From Pseudomonadota bacterium (lineage in GTDB: Bacteria > Pseudomonadota > Alphaproteobacteria > Rhizobiales > Rhizobiaceae): 11,410 bases of DNA. Below the pieces are notes generated by a model, which was given only the letters and a program-made list of their open reading frames with translations, was not told the DNA's origin and made no database searches. Position 1 is the stretch's first letter. Each line of letters opens with the position of its first letter. Location: NCBI GenBank assembly GCA_023433855.1, contig JAEYTV010000589.1, positions 1-11,410 on the forward strand. Direction: 5' to 3'. Below, piece by piece: positions 1 to 6,165 of this stretch. The translations under genes and the position numbers were made by a program.

Positions 1-780
1 ATCCTGAAGAACGGGAACGAGCGCACCGCTGGCGATGGATTGTCCAAACACGAAACTCGGGCCGTAAGCGACACCTGCGCCCGTTAACGCCGCAGCGAGG
101 AGCATCTGCATGTTGTTGGATGCAAAGCGGACTGGCCCGTCGATCACATGGGTTTGCCCCTCAGGGTCGGTCAGGCTCCAGTCTCCTGGAGAAACAGCGT
201 CTGTGAACGCCAGTCTTGGAGCTTGCCTTAGATTATCGACCGTGATCGGCACCCCGTGCCGCGTCAGGAATGATGGCGCCGCGCAGAAAATCATTCGGCA
301 CGGAGCCAGCCGCCGGGCGATCAGGTGCGAATTTTGCAAAAGGCCAATGCGTATCGCCAGATCGATCCCTTCCGATAGCAGATCGACATAACGATCGCTT
401 AGCAACGTTTCGACCGAGACATCGGGATAGGTTTCGAGGAAGCTCCCGATTACCGCGCCTAGATGCATGGCGCCGAACGTCGTCGGAGCGGCGATCCGCA
501 ATAATCCTCTAACGCTCGCCTGCGCCTCCTGTGCTTCCGCCTTGGCCTCATCGACGGCTTCAAGGATCTGCTTGCAACGTGCGTAGTAGGCTTTTCCTAC
601 TTCAGTGAGATTGAGCATTCGCGTCGTTCGCTGAAGCAGCCGCGCCTGCAGTTCCTCTTCGATCGCCGAAACGTGCTTGCCCGCCATAGACGGTGAGAGC
701 CCGAAGCGCCGCGCCGCGCCAACAAGGCTGCCTTCCTCCACCGCAGAAACGAACACGGCCATGCCGGTCAGTCGATCCAC
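1..780 (-). CDS. LysR-family transcriptional regulator (3' end cut off by window edge)
   Basis: 260 codons are visible, still open at base 1; full-length relatives have about 300 residues, so roughly the last 40 are missing. The protein begins (M)DRLTGMAVFVSAVEEGSLVGAARRF. Residues 1-60 form the LysR winged helix-turn-helix (GSLVGAARRFGLSPSMAGKHVSAIEEEL, then LLQRTTRMLNLTEVG). From about residue 93 the substrate-binding domain follows (RGLLRIAAPTTFG, DLAIRIG, SNNMQMLLAAALTGAG). The start is GTG at 780-778: an in-frame stop lies four codons upstream, and GAGGTGG sits about 5 nt before the GTG. It is divergent from the alpha/beta hydrolase at 908, the usual arrangement of a LysR regulator with its target, and the shared gap carries dyads. 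The effector ligand is unknown. The family call is secure; regulation of the hydrolase is inferred from position only. Confidence 0.93.
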   Translation of the reverse strand, partial: MDRLTGMAVFVSAVEEGSLVGAARRFGLSPSMAGKHVSAIEEELQARLLQRTTRMLNLTEVGKAYYARCKQILEAVDEAKAEAQEAQASVRGLLRIAAPTTFGAMHLGAVIGSFLETYPDVSVETLLSDRYVDLLSEGIDLAIRIGLLQNSHLIARRLAPCRMIFCAAPSFLTRHGVPITVDNLRQAPRLAFTDAVSPGDWSLTDPEGQTHVIDGPVRFASNNMQMLLAAALTGAGVAYGPSFVFGQSIASGALVPVLQD

Positions 781-804
781 TTGGCCACCTCATTCCGTCT
801 TGTG

Positions 805-842
805 GTTATCAGGTCATAATAACAAATAGCGGATTATATCCG
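805..842. promoter_or_regulatory. Candidate operator/promoter dyads between the LysR gene and the hydrolase
   Basis: Two inverted repeats lie in the 127-bp divergent gap. GTTAT (805-809) and ATAAC (819-823) are separated by 9 nt. CGGAT (830-834) and ATCCG (838-842) are separated by 3 nt. The second dyad contains, on the minus strand, a perfect TATAAT (838-833) placed to give a LysR transcript with a leader of roughly 45 nt. I find no good -35 element for it. A LysR protein bound here could repress its own gene and activate the divergent hydrolase, as is common in the family. The dyads are seen; the function is inferred. Confidence 0.45.
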
Positions 843-907
843 AAATGTATCATGCCTAGATTCTCTGCACCGGTCATGAGGCGCCGGGTGCAACGAGAGG
901 CACGTCC

Positions 908-1690
908 ATGAAAGTCGCATCGAATGGAATAGTCCTGCACATCGAGGAGCAGGGCTCAGGGGAACTGTCCTTGGTGTTCCTTCACTATTGGGGCGGTTCG
1001 TCCCGCACGTGGCGGCTGGTGACAGCCGAGCTCGCGCAAAGGTTTCGCACGATCGCCATCGACCACCGGGGTTGGGGGCACTCGGACGCACCTGATGCGG
1101 GTTATGCGTTGTCCGACATGGCGGCCGACGTCGCAGGAGTAATCACCGCGCTCAATCTACGACGCTACGTCCTGGTCGGACATTCCATGGGCGGCAAGGT
1201 CGCCCAGTTGATGGCATCGCGCCGGCCTGCCGGCTTGGCCGGGCTTGTGCTCGTAGCTCCTTCACCGCCCACGCCGATGTCTCTTCCCGCAGCGGCCCGC
1301 GAGACGATGACCGGCGCTTACGAGAGCCGCGCGGCAGTCGAGGCGACGATCGATAATGTGCTCACGGCCAAGCCCCTTCCCGAGGAAATACGCAAGCAGG
1401 TCACCGAGGACAGCCTGAAAGGCGCCTCGGCGGCGAAGTTGGCCTGGCCCCTCGCAACAAGCCAGGAGGACATCACCCACCAGGTCGGCAACATCGATGT
1501 CCCCACGATTGTGATTGCCGGTGAGTTGGACAAGGTCGATACACCGAATGTTCTCAAGACCGAGCTATTGTCCCGCGTGCCCACCGCCTCCATTCACGTG
1601 TTAGCCGGAACCGGTCATCTATCGATGCTGGAGTCTCCTCTGGAAATCGCCACCCTTATCCGACGCTTTTGCGAGCGGCTCATCCCGTAA
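908..1690 (+). CDS. Alpha/beta-fold hydrolase
   Basis: A 260-residue single-domain alpha/beta hydrolase, the usual length for this superfamily, with no signal peptide. The nucleophile elbow is GHSMGG with Ser93. The likely acid is Asp208 (IAGELDKVD) and the catalytic His is His237 (GTGHLSMLESP), so the triad is complete. The oxyanion-hole segment is LHYWGG at 25-30 instead of the usual HGWPG type, and IDHRGWGHSD follows at 51-60. The start ATG has GAGAGG 7 nt upstream. It resembles non-heme haloperoxidase/esterase-like members, but the cap (about 120-190) is not diagnostic and the substrate cannot be named. It is divergent from a LysR regulator that is probably its controller. Downstream it converges on the glycosyltransferase with about 140 bp between, in which I see no clear terminator. 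Confidence 0.9.
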   Translation: MKVASNGIVLHIEEQGSGELSLVFLHYWGGSSRTWRLVTAELAQRFRTIAIDHRGWGHSDAPDAGYALSDMAADVAGVITALNLRRYVLVGHSMGGKVAQLMASRRPAGLAGLVLVAPSPPTPMSLPAAARETMTGAYESRAAVEATIDNVLTAKPLPEEIRKQVTEDSLKGASAAKLAWPLATSQEDITHQVGNIDVPTIVIAGELDKVDTPNVLKTELLSRVPTASIHVLAGTGHLSMLESPLEIATLIRRFCERLIP

Positions 1691-1831
1691 GGCTCTGCTC
1701 AGGGGTTCGCTCCAGCAGGTCGATCCCTTCATCTGTGGAAACTTTCCGACAGCGCCAACTGAACGAGGTTTCCCTTTCGGAGAACCGCCCCCATCTCAAA
1801 CTCCTTTGGTGCTGCGGCGCAGACAGCAAGA

Positions 1832-2728
1832 TCACGACGCGTCGTCGAATGGCATCGGGGTCATGAAACCGAGATCGACGAGTTGCTGTGCGTTCTGGAA
1901 AGCGACGGACACTTCGTCGTTGAAGTCGAGAGTCCCGATCCGCTCCAGTTCAGACATCAACGCCCTGTAATGCTCGGCGTCATTGTAATGCTGCTTCCCC
2001 CGCGCAGCTTCAGATATCTTGTCCTTGTAATCGATGAAGAACTTGAAGTGCAGAAGGACTCCCCAGAGGGGCGCGAAATTACGCCCGTATGGAAGCGGGC
2101 GGTGGGGACTGCTGCCGAAGAAGCAGTTCTCATCCCAGTAGATCAGCGGATATTTGATGAGTTCGTTCTGTTCGCCGAACCTGCGGTTTCGAGGCCCACC
2201 TCGAATGCTGATCCCCCGCTTGTCGGTATGCAACTCATAGCCGCTTCCGTCGAAATGACTGGAAAACTCCCAGGGCATCCCGTCCCCAGTATCCGGAAGG
2301 GCGCTGCCGGCACTTGGATACATGTCCAGCATAGGCGCAGGTAACCGTTTCAGGCCCTCGTCTCTACACAGCCGGATAAGGTTGCGGATGTTCATCTCCG
2401 AACAGCGATCGTAGACGAGGAACTCGTCGGAATCGACATTGAGATACCACCTGTCCAACCCGTATATCCGGAACAATGCCTCTCTCCAGCGCCTGCCTCG
2501 CCGGGCTTCTCTATATCTCAGGGACGAAGTCCAGAGATCTGTGTCCGCTTCAGCTAACAGAAGTTCACGCGTTGCATCGCTGGAGGCGTCGTCAACGCAG
2601 ATGAACCTCGTGATCCCAAGGCTGCGGTAATGACGTAGAAAGAACGGAAGAAGGCGCGCATCATTGTGGGTCGTGAACACCAACGGCACATCGTCTCTGG
2701 TCAGTGGTTCGACCTCGCGAACGGACAC
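1832..2728 (-). CDS. Glycosyltransferase family 2-like protein (Glyco_tranf_2_4 type)
   Basis: A 298-residue cytosolic glycosyltransferase of the small GT-A group that moves a sugar from a nucleotide donor to an unknown acceptor, likely a surface polysaccharide. The N-terminal fold is PLVFTTHNDARLLPFFLRHYRSLGI (15-39), then FICVDDASSDATREL (42-56). The metal/donor motif is WYLNVDSDEFLVYD (94-107), an extended DxD. The C-terminal half is rich in Trp, Tyr and Phe (HFKFFIDYKDK), and there are no membrane spans. The open frame runs up to 3037 (401 codons), but its first ~50 residues are read antisense through an IS relic. I chose GTG at 2728-2726 because AAGGGG lies 8 nt upstream and the product then starts just before the domain, as relatives do. 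A GTG at 2854 is an alternative. There is no polysaccharide gene neighbour, so the pathway is unknown. Confidence 0.85.
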   Translation of the reverse strand: MSVREVEPLTRDDVPLVFTTHNDARLLPFFLRHYRSLGITRFICVDDASSDATRELLLAEADTDLWTSSLRYREARRGRRWREALFRIYGLDRWYLNVDSDEFLVYDRCSEMNIRNLIRLCRDEGLKRLPAPMLDMYPSAGSALPDTGDGMPWEFSSHFDGSGYELHTDKRGISIRGGPRNRRFGEQNELIKYPLIYWDENCFFGSSPHRPLPYGRNFAPLWGVLLHFKFFIDYKDKISEAARGKQHYNDAEHYRALMSELERIGTLDFNDEVSVAFQNAQQLVDLGFMTPMPFDDAS

Positions 2729-2920
2729 CAGGTCTACCCCTTCAACGTTCCGTTTCTCTCGCCGAGTGATCCTCCTGGTCTCGCAACTGGTCTTCAGGCG
2801 TTCCCAAAAACTGCGCTCCCCGACTGGCTGAGAGCCTTTGAATGGATATTCCACTTTGCGTGATCCCCTGGAGTGTCCTCGCTTTGACGTCAGGCTGTTC
2901 TCCGGAGATGGAGGCAGAGA

Positions 2921-3130
2921 GTGAAGCGATCCCGCTTCAGTGGCGAACAGATCATCTGCATTTTGAAGGCTCCAGGCCGTGTTGCCGGCTGTTGAGCTGC
3001 GCCGCAAACATGGTGTCAGCGACGCGGCCTTCTCCAAGTGGCGCCAGAAGTATGGCGGAATTGGCGTGCTGTAGGCCGAGCGTCTGAAGGTTCTGGACGA
3101 CGGGAACGCTCAGTTGAAGCGCCTGCGGTC
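2921..3130 (+). pseudogene. IS3-family transposase OrfA remnant (frameshifted, with stop)
   Basis: Starts at GTG 2921 as VKRSRFSGEQIICILK, the classic N-terminus of IS407-type OrfA (usually MKRSRF.EEQII.ILK), preceded by a purine-rich GGAGGCAGAGA. This frame stops at 2993-2995. The sequence resumes in another frame near 2991 as VELRRKHGVSDAAFSKWRQKYGG, the helix-turn-helix half of OrfA. It then meets an in-frame TAG at 3072-3074, followed by AERLKVLDDGNAQLKRL, the leucine-zipper start. The end of OrfA, normally about 88 residues, is gone. One frameshift and one nonsense codon show that it is dead. Identification rests on remembered family motifs. Confidence 0.8.
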
Positions 3131-3195
3131 TGGTCGACCTCAACCGCGTGTCTTGACGGGGCTCAGCCCGGAATGTCTTGCTACCGGAGTGGGTT

Positions 3196-3315
3196 ACTCG
3201 CTTCTGGCGGACCCGTCGTCGTGGAACCGCACGGGATCGCCCTCGGGACAAGAGGCCGTGCATGATCGTCTCGGACGACGGACCCGAGCTGACCTCAAAC
3301 CCCATCCTGTCGAGA
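3196..3315 (+). pseudogene. IS3-family transposase OrfB (rve integrase core) fragment
   Basis: Two frames together resemble the middle of the DDE integrase core. One reads LASGGPVVVEPHGIALGTRGR, matching the SG.RVVRELD.IA..RG.P segment. After a frame change, RPCMIVSDDGPELTSNPIL matches PCMIVSDNGTELTSNAIL, which carries the second catalytic Asp (codon at 3274-3276). The first Asp region and the Glu/Lys-Arg region are missing. It is a short, frameshifted and unproductive fragment of the same element as the upstream OrfA remnant. Confidence 0.65.
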
Positions 3316-3386
3316 CAACCGAGCAACGACGATTTACAGCCTACCTGCATCTGCTCTATGGGAACGGAGACCAAAAGGAGAAGCGC

Positions 3387-3899
3387 ATGGCGCTTACAGC
3401 TTCGAAGCCACACGCCCCCCAACTCGGCCACGCCGTCCTGGTAACACTCGGCATGGCAGTGGCGGTGGGAGGCGCCCTCGCCTTTCAGCATGTCGGCGGC
3501 TATATCCCCTGTGCGCTCTGCCTTCTGCAGCGGGACCCGTATTATCTCGGAATTCCGCTCGGCATTCTGGCCGTCGTTGCTTCCGCCCTTCGCCTGCCAA
3601 CCTGGATCTCCCGGTCGCTTCTCTTTGTCATCGGGGTGATGATGCTCGTGGGTGCCGGCATGGGCATCTATCACTCAGGCGTCGAATGGGGACTGTGGGA
3701 AGGTCCTGCTAGCTGTGGCGGTGCATCGGGGCTACCTACCGACGCTGGCAACCTTCTTTCCGACCTCAACACCGTCCACGGGCCCTCCTGCACCGAAGCC
3801 GCACTGCGCGTGCTGGGTTTGTCCTTTGCGGGATGGAACGTTGTCGCCAGCGTCATACTCGCAGCAATCGCCCTGGCGGGAGCCAGAAAGGCGGCCTAG
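3387..3899 (+). CDS. dsbB: Disulfide bond formation protein B (DsbB family)
   Basis: A 170-residue inner-membrane quinone reductase that reoxidises a periplasmic DsbA-type thiol oxidase and passes electrons to the quinone pool. About four membrane helices are visible (roughly 15-35, 52-70, 77-97, 143-165). The first redox pair is Cys42-Cys45 in IPCALCLLQRDPYYLG, a clear DsbB signature with the Arg near the quinone site. The second periplasmic pair is Cys110 (GPASCGG) and Cys135 (HGPSCTEA). All four functional cysteines are present. The start ATG at 3387 has AAGGAG 6 nt upstream; upstream extension of the frame runs into IS-relic sequence and is not coding. A weak TTTACA at 3333-3338 could be a -35. 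No dsbA lies nearby. The 3' end faces the HNH gene across 27 bp. Confidence 0.93.
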   Translation: MALTASKPHAPQLGHAVLVTLGMAVAVGGALAFQHVGGYIPCALCLLQRDPYYLGIPLGILAVVASALRLPTWISRSLLFVIGVMMLVGAGMGIYHSGVEWGLWEGPASCGGASGLPTDAGNLLSDLNTVHGPSCTEAALRVLGLSFAGWNVVASVILAAIALAGARKAA

Positions 3900-3908
3900 C
3901 CGGCTCCC
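3878..3908. terminator. Possible hairpin at the dsbB / HNH convergent junction
   Basis: GGGAGCC (3878-3884) and GGCTCCC (3902-3908) form a perfect 7-bp GC-rich stem with a 17-nt loop spanning the dsbB stop codon (3897-3899). It lies between two converging genes, where a bidirectional 3'-end structure is expected. No T-run follows on either strand, so it is not a classical intrinsic terminator. It could be an RNA 3'-stabilising stem or a coincidence. Confidence 0.35.
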
Positions 3909-3926
3909 TGGTAGCATCGAAGGGCG

Positions 3927-4484
3927 TTACGGCTGCAACTCGGTATCCCAGTAGAGATAATCCATCCAGCTCTCGTGCAGGTAATTCGGCGGAAACATCC
4001 GGCCGTTGTTGTGCAGGTCCTGCACAGTCGGGCGATAGGGCTTCTGATGCGGAAACATGGCAGCCTGCTTCGGCAGCTTGCTGCCCTTCCTCAGGTTGCA
4101 GGGCGAGCAGGCCGCCACGACATTCTCCCAGGTCGTTTGCCCTCCGTGTGCCCGCGGTATGACGTGGTCGAAGGTGAGGTCGTCATGGGAGCCGCAGTAC
4201 TGGCATTCGAACCTGTCGCGCAGGAAGACGTTGAACCGGGTGAAAGCCGGATTGCGGGTCGGCTGGACATAGGTTTTGAGGCTGACGACGCTCGGCAGCC
4301 TCATCGAAAAGCTCGGCGAACAGACTGAGTATTCATATTCGGCGATGATGTTGACCCGGTCGAGGAAGACCGCCTTGATCGCGTCCTGCCAGGACCACAG
4401 CGACAAGGGATAATAACTCAGCGGCCGGTAGTCAGCGTTCAGGACGAGCGCCGGCAGGGCCTGCGGGGAGACTGCAATCGTCAA
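3927..4484 (-). CDS. HNH endonuclease family protein
   Basis: A 185-residue cytosolic protein with a zinc-ribbon HNH domain at about 85-137. Zinc ligands are Cys94-x2-Cys97 (FECQYCG) and Cys126-x2-Cys129. The HNH core is LTFDHVIPRAHGG (Asp106-His107), Asn121 (WENVVAACSPCN) and Asn130 (NLRKGSKLP). Residues 10-75 (ALVLNADYRPLSYYPLSLWSWQDAIKAVFLDRVNII) are the conserved N-terminal extension of a chromosomal HNH family widespread in Alphaproteobacteria. The metal-nuclease motif is complete but no target is known; it is not part of a visible restriction system. The start is TTG at 4484-4482: AGGAG lies 6 nt upstream, and an in-frame TAG four codons upstream (4496-4494) leaves no ATG or GTG start there. 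A candidate promoter is at 4521-4550. Confidence 0.9.
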   Translation of the reverse strand: MTIAVSPQALPALVLNADYRPLSYYPLSLWSWQDAIKAVFLDRVNIIAEYEYSVCSPSFSMRLPSVVSLKTYVQPTRNPAFTRFNVFLRDRFECQYCGSHDDLTFDHVIPRAHGGQTTWENVVAACSPCNLRKGSKLPKQAAMFPHQKPYRPTVQDLHNNGRMFPPNYLHESWMDYLYWDTELQP

Positions 4485-4520
4485 GTGACGCTCCTACCCG
4501 ATTCGGCATCTGTATCCTCT

Positions 4521-4550
4521 ATATTAGGTCCGTTGTTACAGGATTGTGAA
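4521..4550 (-). promoter_or_regulatory. Candidate sigma-70 promoter for the HNH gene
   Basis: On the minus strand TTCACA (4550-4545) and TAATAT (4526-4521) are separated by 18 nt. The first matches TTGACA at 5 of 6 positions and the second matches TATAAT at 4 of 6. They lie about 37 nt upstream of the TTG start, in an AT-richer stretch between the alkA-type gene and the HNH gene. Confidence 0.4.
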
Positions 4551-4561
4551 GCCCAATAAAC

Positions 4562-4576
4562 GCAGTGGGATACTGC
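4562..4576 (-). terminator. Weak hairpin after the DNA glycosylase gene
   Basis: GCAGT and ACTGC form a 5-bp perfect stem with a 5-nt loop, 9 nt past the glycosylase stop on the minus strand, followed by GTTTATT. The stem is short and the T-run is broken, so it is at best a weak intrinsic terminator separating the glycosylase from the HNH gene. Confidence 0.3.
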
Positions 4577-4585
4577 CTTCGGCAT

Positions 4586-5227
4586 TCACGCAAGCGGCGC
4601 CCCGTCGCGGCGCATTCTTGCCGCATAATAGGCCCAGAAAAGCCTGGCCGCCACGGATCGGACCGGGCTCCAGGCATCCGCCATCCGCGAAAGTTCCTTC
4701 GCTCGCGGGCGCGACTGCAGGTCGAAGGCATGGGCGACCGCCGCCTGCAATGCGACGTCACCGGCTGGAAAGATGTCGCCGTGCCCGGCGCAAAACATGA
4801 GGTAGACCTCCGCCGTCCAGGGCCCGATGCCGGGAAGGGACGTCATCTGACGGATGGCTTCGGAAGTTCCGAGCCCGCCAACAACATCCAGGTCTAGCCG
4901 CCCTTCCCGGATGGCTGCAGAGAGATTGGCGAGCGTCGCCGCTTTTGCCCGGGAAAGGCCAAAGGTCGCGAGGAGGGCGGGATCGAGCTGGGCGTAGCTG
5001 GATGCCGTGAGCGGGCCTCCGGCAGTCATCCGCTTCCAAATTGCTGTTGCGCTGGCTCTCGATATCATCTGTGAAACAACAATTGCTGCCAGGCCTGCGA
5101 AGCCAGGCTCAGACGTTCGCAGTGGGACTGGAGAGGCTACGGCGATGATGGCTCGTAGCCGCGGATCAAGACGAGCAAGTTCCTCGAGACCGCGGTGCAG
5201 ATCCTGGTGGTCACGGATGACTGTCAT
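4586..5227 (-). CDS. DNA-3-methyladenine glycosylase II (AlkA-type, HhH-GPD)
   Basis: A 213-residue base-excision repair enzyme that removes alkylated purines from DNA. The helix-hairpin-helix is LPGIGPWTAEVYLMF (131-145), followed by the Gly/Pro-rich loop and catalytic Asp157 in DIFPAGDVAL. Upstream, IVVSQMISRASATAIWKRM (49-67) is the first conserved helix region of the HhH-GPD fold. It lacks the N-terminal domain of E. coli AlkA (282 aa), as is usual for the short alphaproteobacterial form. The cysteine cluster of MutY/Nth is absent, so there is no iron-sulfur site. The frame is open up to 5326, but that extension would overlap the divergent gluQRS start. ATG 5227 (MTVIRDHQDLHRGLEELARLDPRLR) gives the family-like N-terminus; its ribosome-binding site is weak. 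Confidence 0.9.
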   Translation of the reverse strand: MTVIRDHQDLHRGLEELARLDPRLRAIIAVASPVPLRTSEPGFAGLAAIVVSQMISRASATAIWKRMTAGGPLTASSYAQLDPALLATFGLSRAKAATLANLSAAIREGRLDLDVVGGLGTSEAIRQMTSLPGIGPWTAEVYLMFCAGHGDIFPAGDVALQAAVAHAFDLQSRPRAKELSRMADAWSPVRSVAARLFWAYYAARMRRDGAPLA

Positions 5228-5280
5228 GGTTTTCCCGGGCGTCCCATGGCCGTTTTCGCGAAAGCGTGGCAGAACAAGCC

Positions 5281-6165
5281 ATGCTCGCTTCGCAAACTGA
5301 TAGACCCGTCTACCGCTTCGCGCCAAGCCCCAATGGGATCCTCCATCTTGGCCATGCCTTGTCGGCGATCCTCAACCACGACATGGCTGACGAGACCGGA
5401 GGTCGCTTTCTGCTGCGCATCGAGGACATCGATGCTTCGCGTTGCACTCCCGAGTTCGAGATGGCCATTTATCGCGACCTGGCGTGGCTCGGCCTTCGGT
5501 GGGAGGCCCCGGTGCGCAAGCAGTCCCAGCACCTGGATGCTTATCAGCAGGCCTTGAACCAGCTCCGCGAAATGGGTTTGGTCTACCCCGCTTTCCTCAC
5601 CCGCGGTGAGGTGAAGACGCGCGTTGTCGAGTTCGAGGCGAGCGGCGCAATATGGCCGCGTGATCCCGATGGCTCTCCCCTCTACCCGGAGGATGACAGA
5701 CATCGTAGCGAAACCGAGCGGCAGTCATGGATCGCGAAGGGTGTGAAACACGCGCTCAGGCTCGACATGTCCAAGGCGCTCCGTCTAGCCGGCACAGCAA
5801 CACTCACCTGGACGGAGATCAGTGCTGGCGTTCCGCGTGAGGTACCGGCGGATCCTGCCATTTGGGGCGACGTGATCCTCTCCCGCTCCGATGCGCCGTC
5901 CAGCTATCATCTTTCGGTGACCGTCGACGACGCGGTGCAGGGCGTCACCCATGTCGTGAGGGGAGCCGATCTCCTGAATGCGACGAATGTCCACCGGCTG
6001 CTGCAGTTCCTGCTGCAACTGCCTCAACCGGCTTACCACCACCACCGGCTGATATACGGCCCGGACGGCAGAAAGCTTTCAAAGAGCGATGGATCAACGG
6101 GACTCTGTTCCCTTCGCGCCCAAGGCCTGACGCCTGCCGACATCCGCCGGCTTGTCGGCCTGTGA
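5281..6165 (+). CDS. gluQ: Glutamyl-Q tRNA(Asp) synthetase (GluQRS)
   Basis: A truncated class I glutamyl-tRNA synthetase paralogue that attaches glutamate to queuosine at position 34 of tRNA-Asp. Numbered from the upstream GTG at 5266 (299 aa), it shows YRFAPSPNGILHLGHALSA with HIGH-type HLGH at 27-30, RIEDID (51-56) and the KMSKS equivalent KLSKS at 270-274. The C-terminal anticodon-binding domain of true GluRS is absent, as in all GluQRS. The Cys-x-Cys/Cys zinc site known from E. coli YadB is missing: the corresponding stretch is VYPAFLTRGEV, and the protein has only two cysteines. I prefer ATG 5281 (294 aa); GTG 5266 is possible, and neither has a strong ribosome-binding site. It is divergent from the DNA glycosylase, and its last 72 bp overlap the convergent yihY-type gene. 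Confidence 0.92.
   Translation: MLASQTDRPVYRFAPSPNGILHLGHALSAILNHDMADETGGRFLLRIEDIDASRCTPEFEMAIYRDLAWLGLRWEAPVRKQSQHLDAYQQALNQLREMGLVYPAFLTRGEVKTRVVEFEASGAIWPRDPDGSPLYPEDDRHRSETERQSWIAKGVKHALRLDMSKALRLAGTATLTWTEISAGVPREVPADPAIWGDVILSRSDAPSSYHLSVTVDDAVQGVTHVVRGADLLNATNVHRLLQFLLQLPQPAYHHHRLIYGPDGRKLSKSDGSTGLCSLRAQGLTPADIRRLVGL

Larger units (their letters stand above)
2885..3315 (+). mobile_element. Decayed IS3-family insertion sequence relic (IS407-like)
   Basis: Fills most of the 658-bp stretch between the glycosyltransferase start and dsbB. The plus strand encodes, in shifted frames, an IS3-family OrfA (from 2921) followed by a fragment of the OrfB integrase core (about 3196-3315). In an intact IS3 element the orfA start and the second catalytic Asp of orfB lie roughly 800 bp apart; here they are about 355 bp apart, so an internal deletion has occurred. 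The region coding for the final Glu of DDE and the right inverted repeat are not recognisable. The left end may be the TGA at 2885, because IS3 ends begin TG and GATGGAGGCAGAGA precedes orfA as a natural leader. I saw no target duplication. The element is non-functional. Confidence 0.75.

Noticed and set aside
1691..1831. Gap between the hydrolase and glycosyltransferase ends, inspected for a terminator or small gene
   Set aside because: Only a 4-bp stem without a T-run was found and no supported ORF; nothing to annotate.
1883..2344. 153-codon plus-strand open frame inside the glycosyltransferase gene
   Set aside because: It is opposite the conserved DxD and C-terminal region of a clear glycosyltransferase, with no motif or convincing ribosome-binding site.
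3114..3386. N-terminal extension of DsbB (open frame from 3114)
   Set aside because: The extra residues are translated from IS relic sequence and have no hydrophobic or DsbB features; ATG 3387 has a strong AAGGAG.
2952..3674. 240-codon minus-strand open frame across the IS relic and the start of dsbB
   Set aside because: It is antisense to the recognisable transposase remnants and to the dsbB membrane helices, shows no domain motifs, and lacks a family-like N-terminus.
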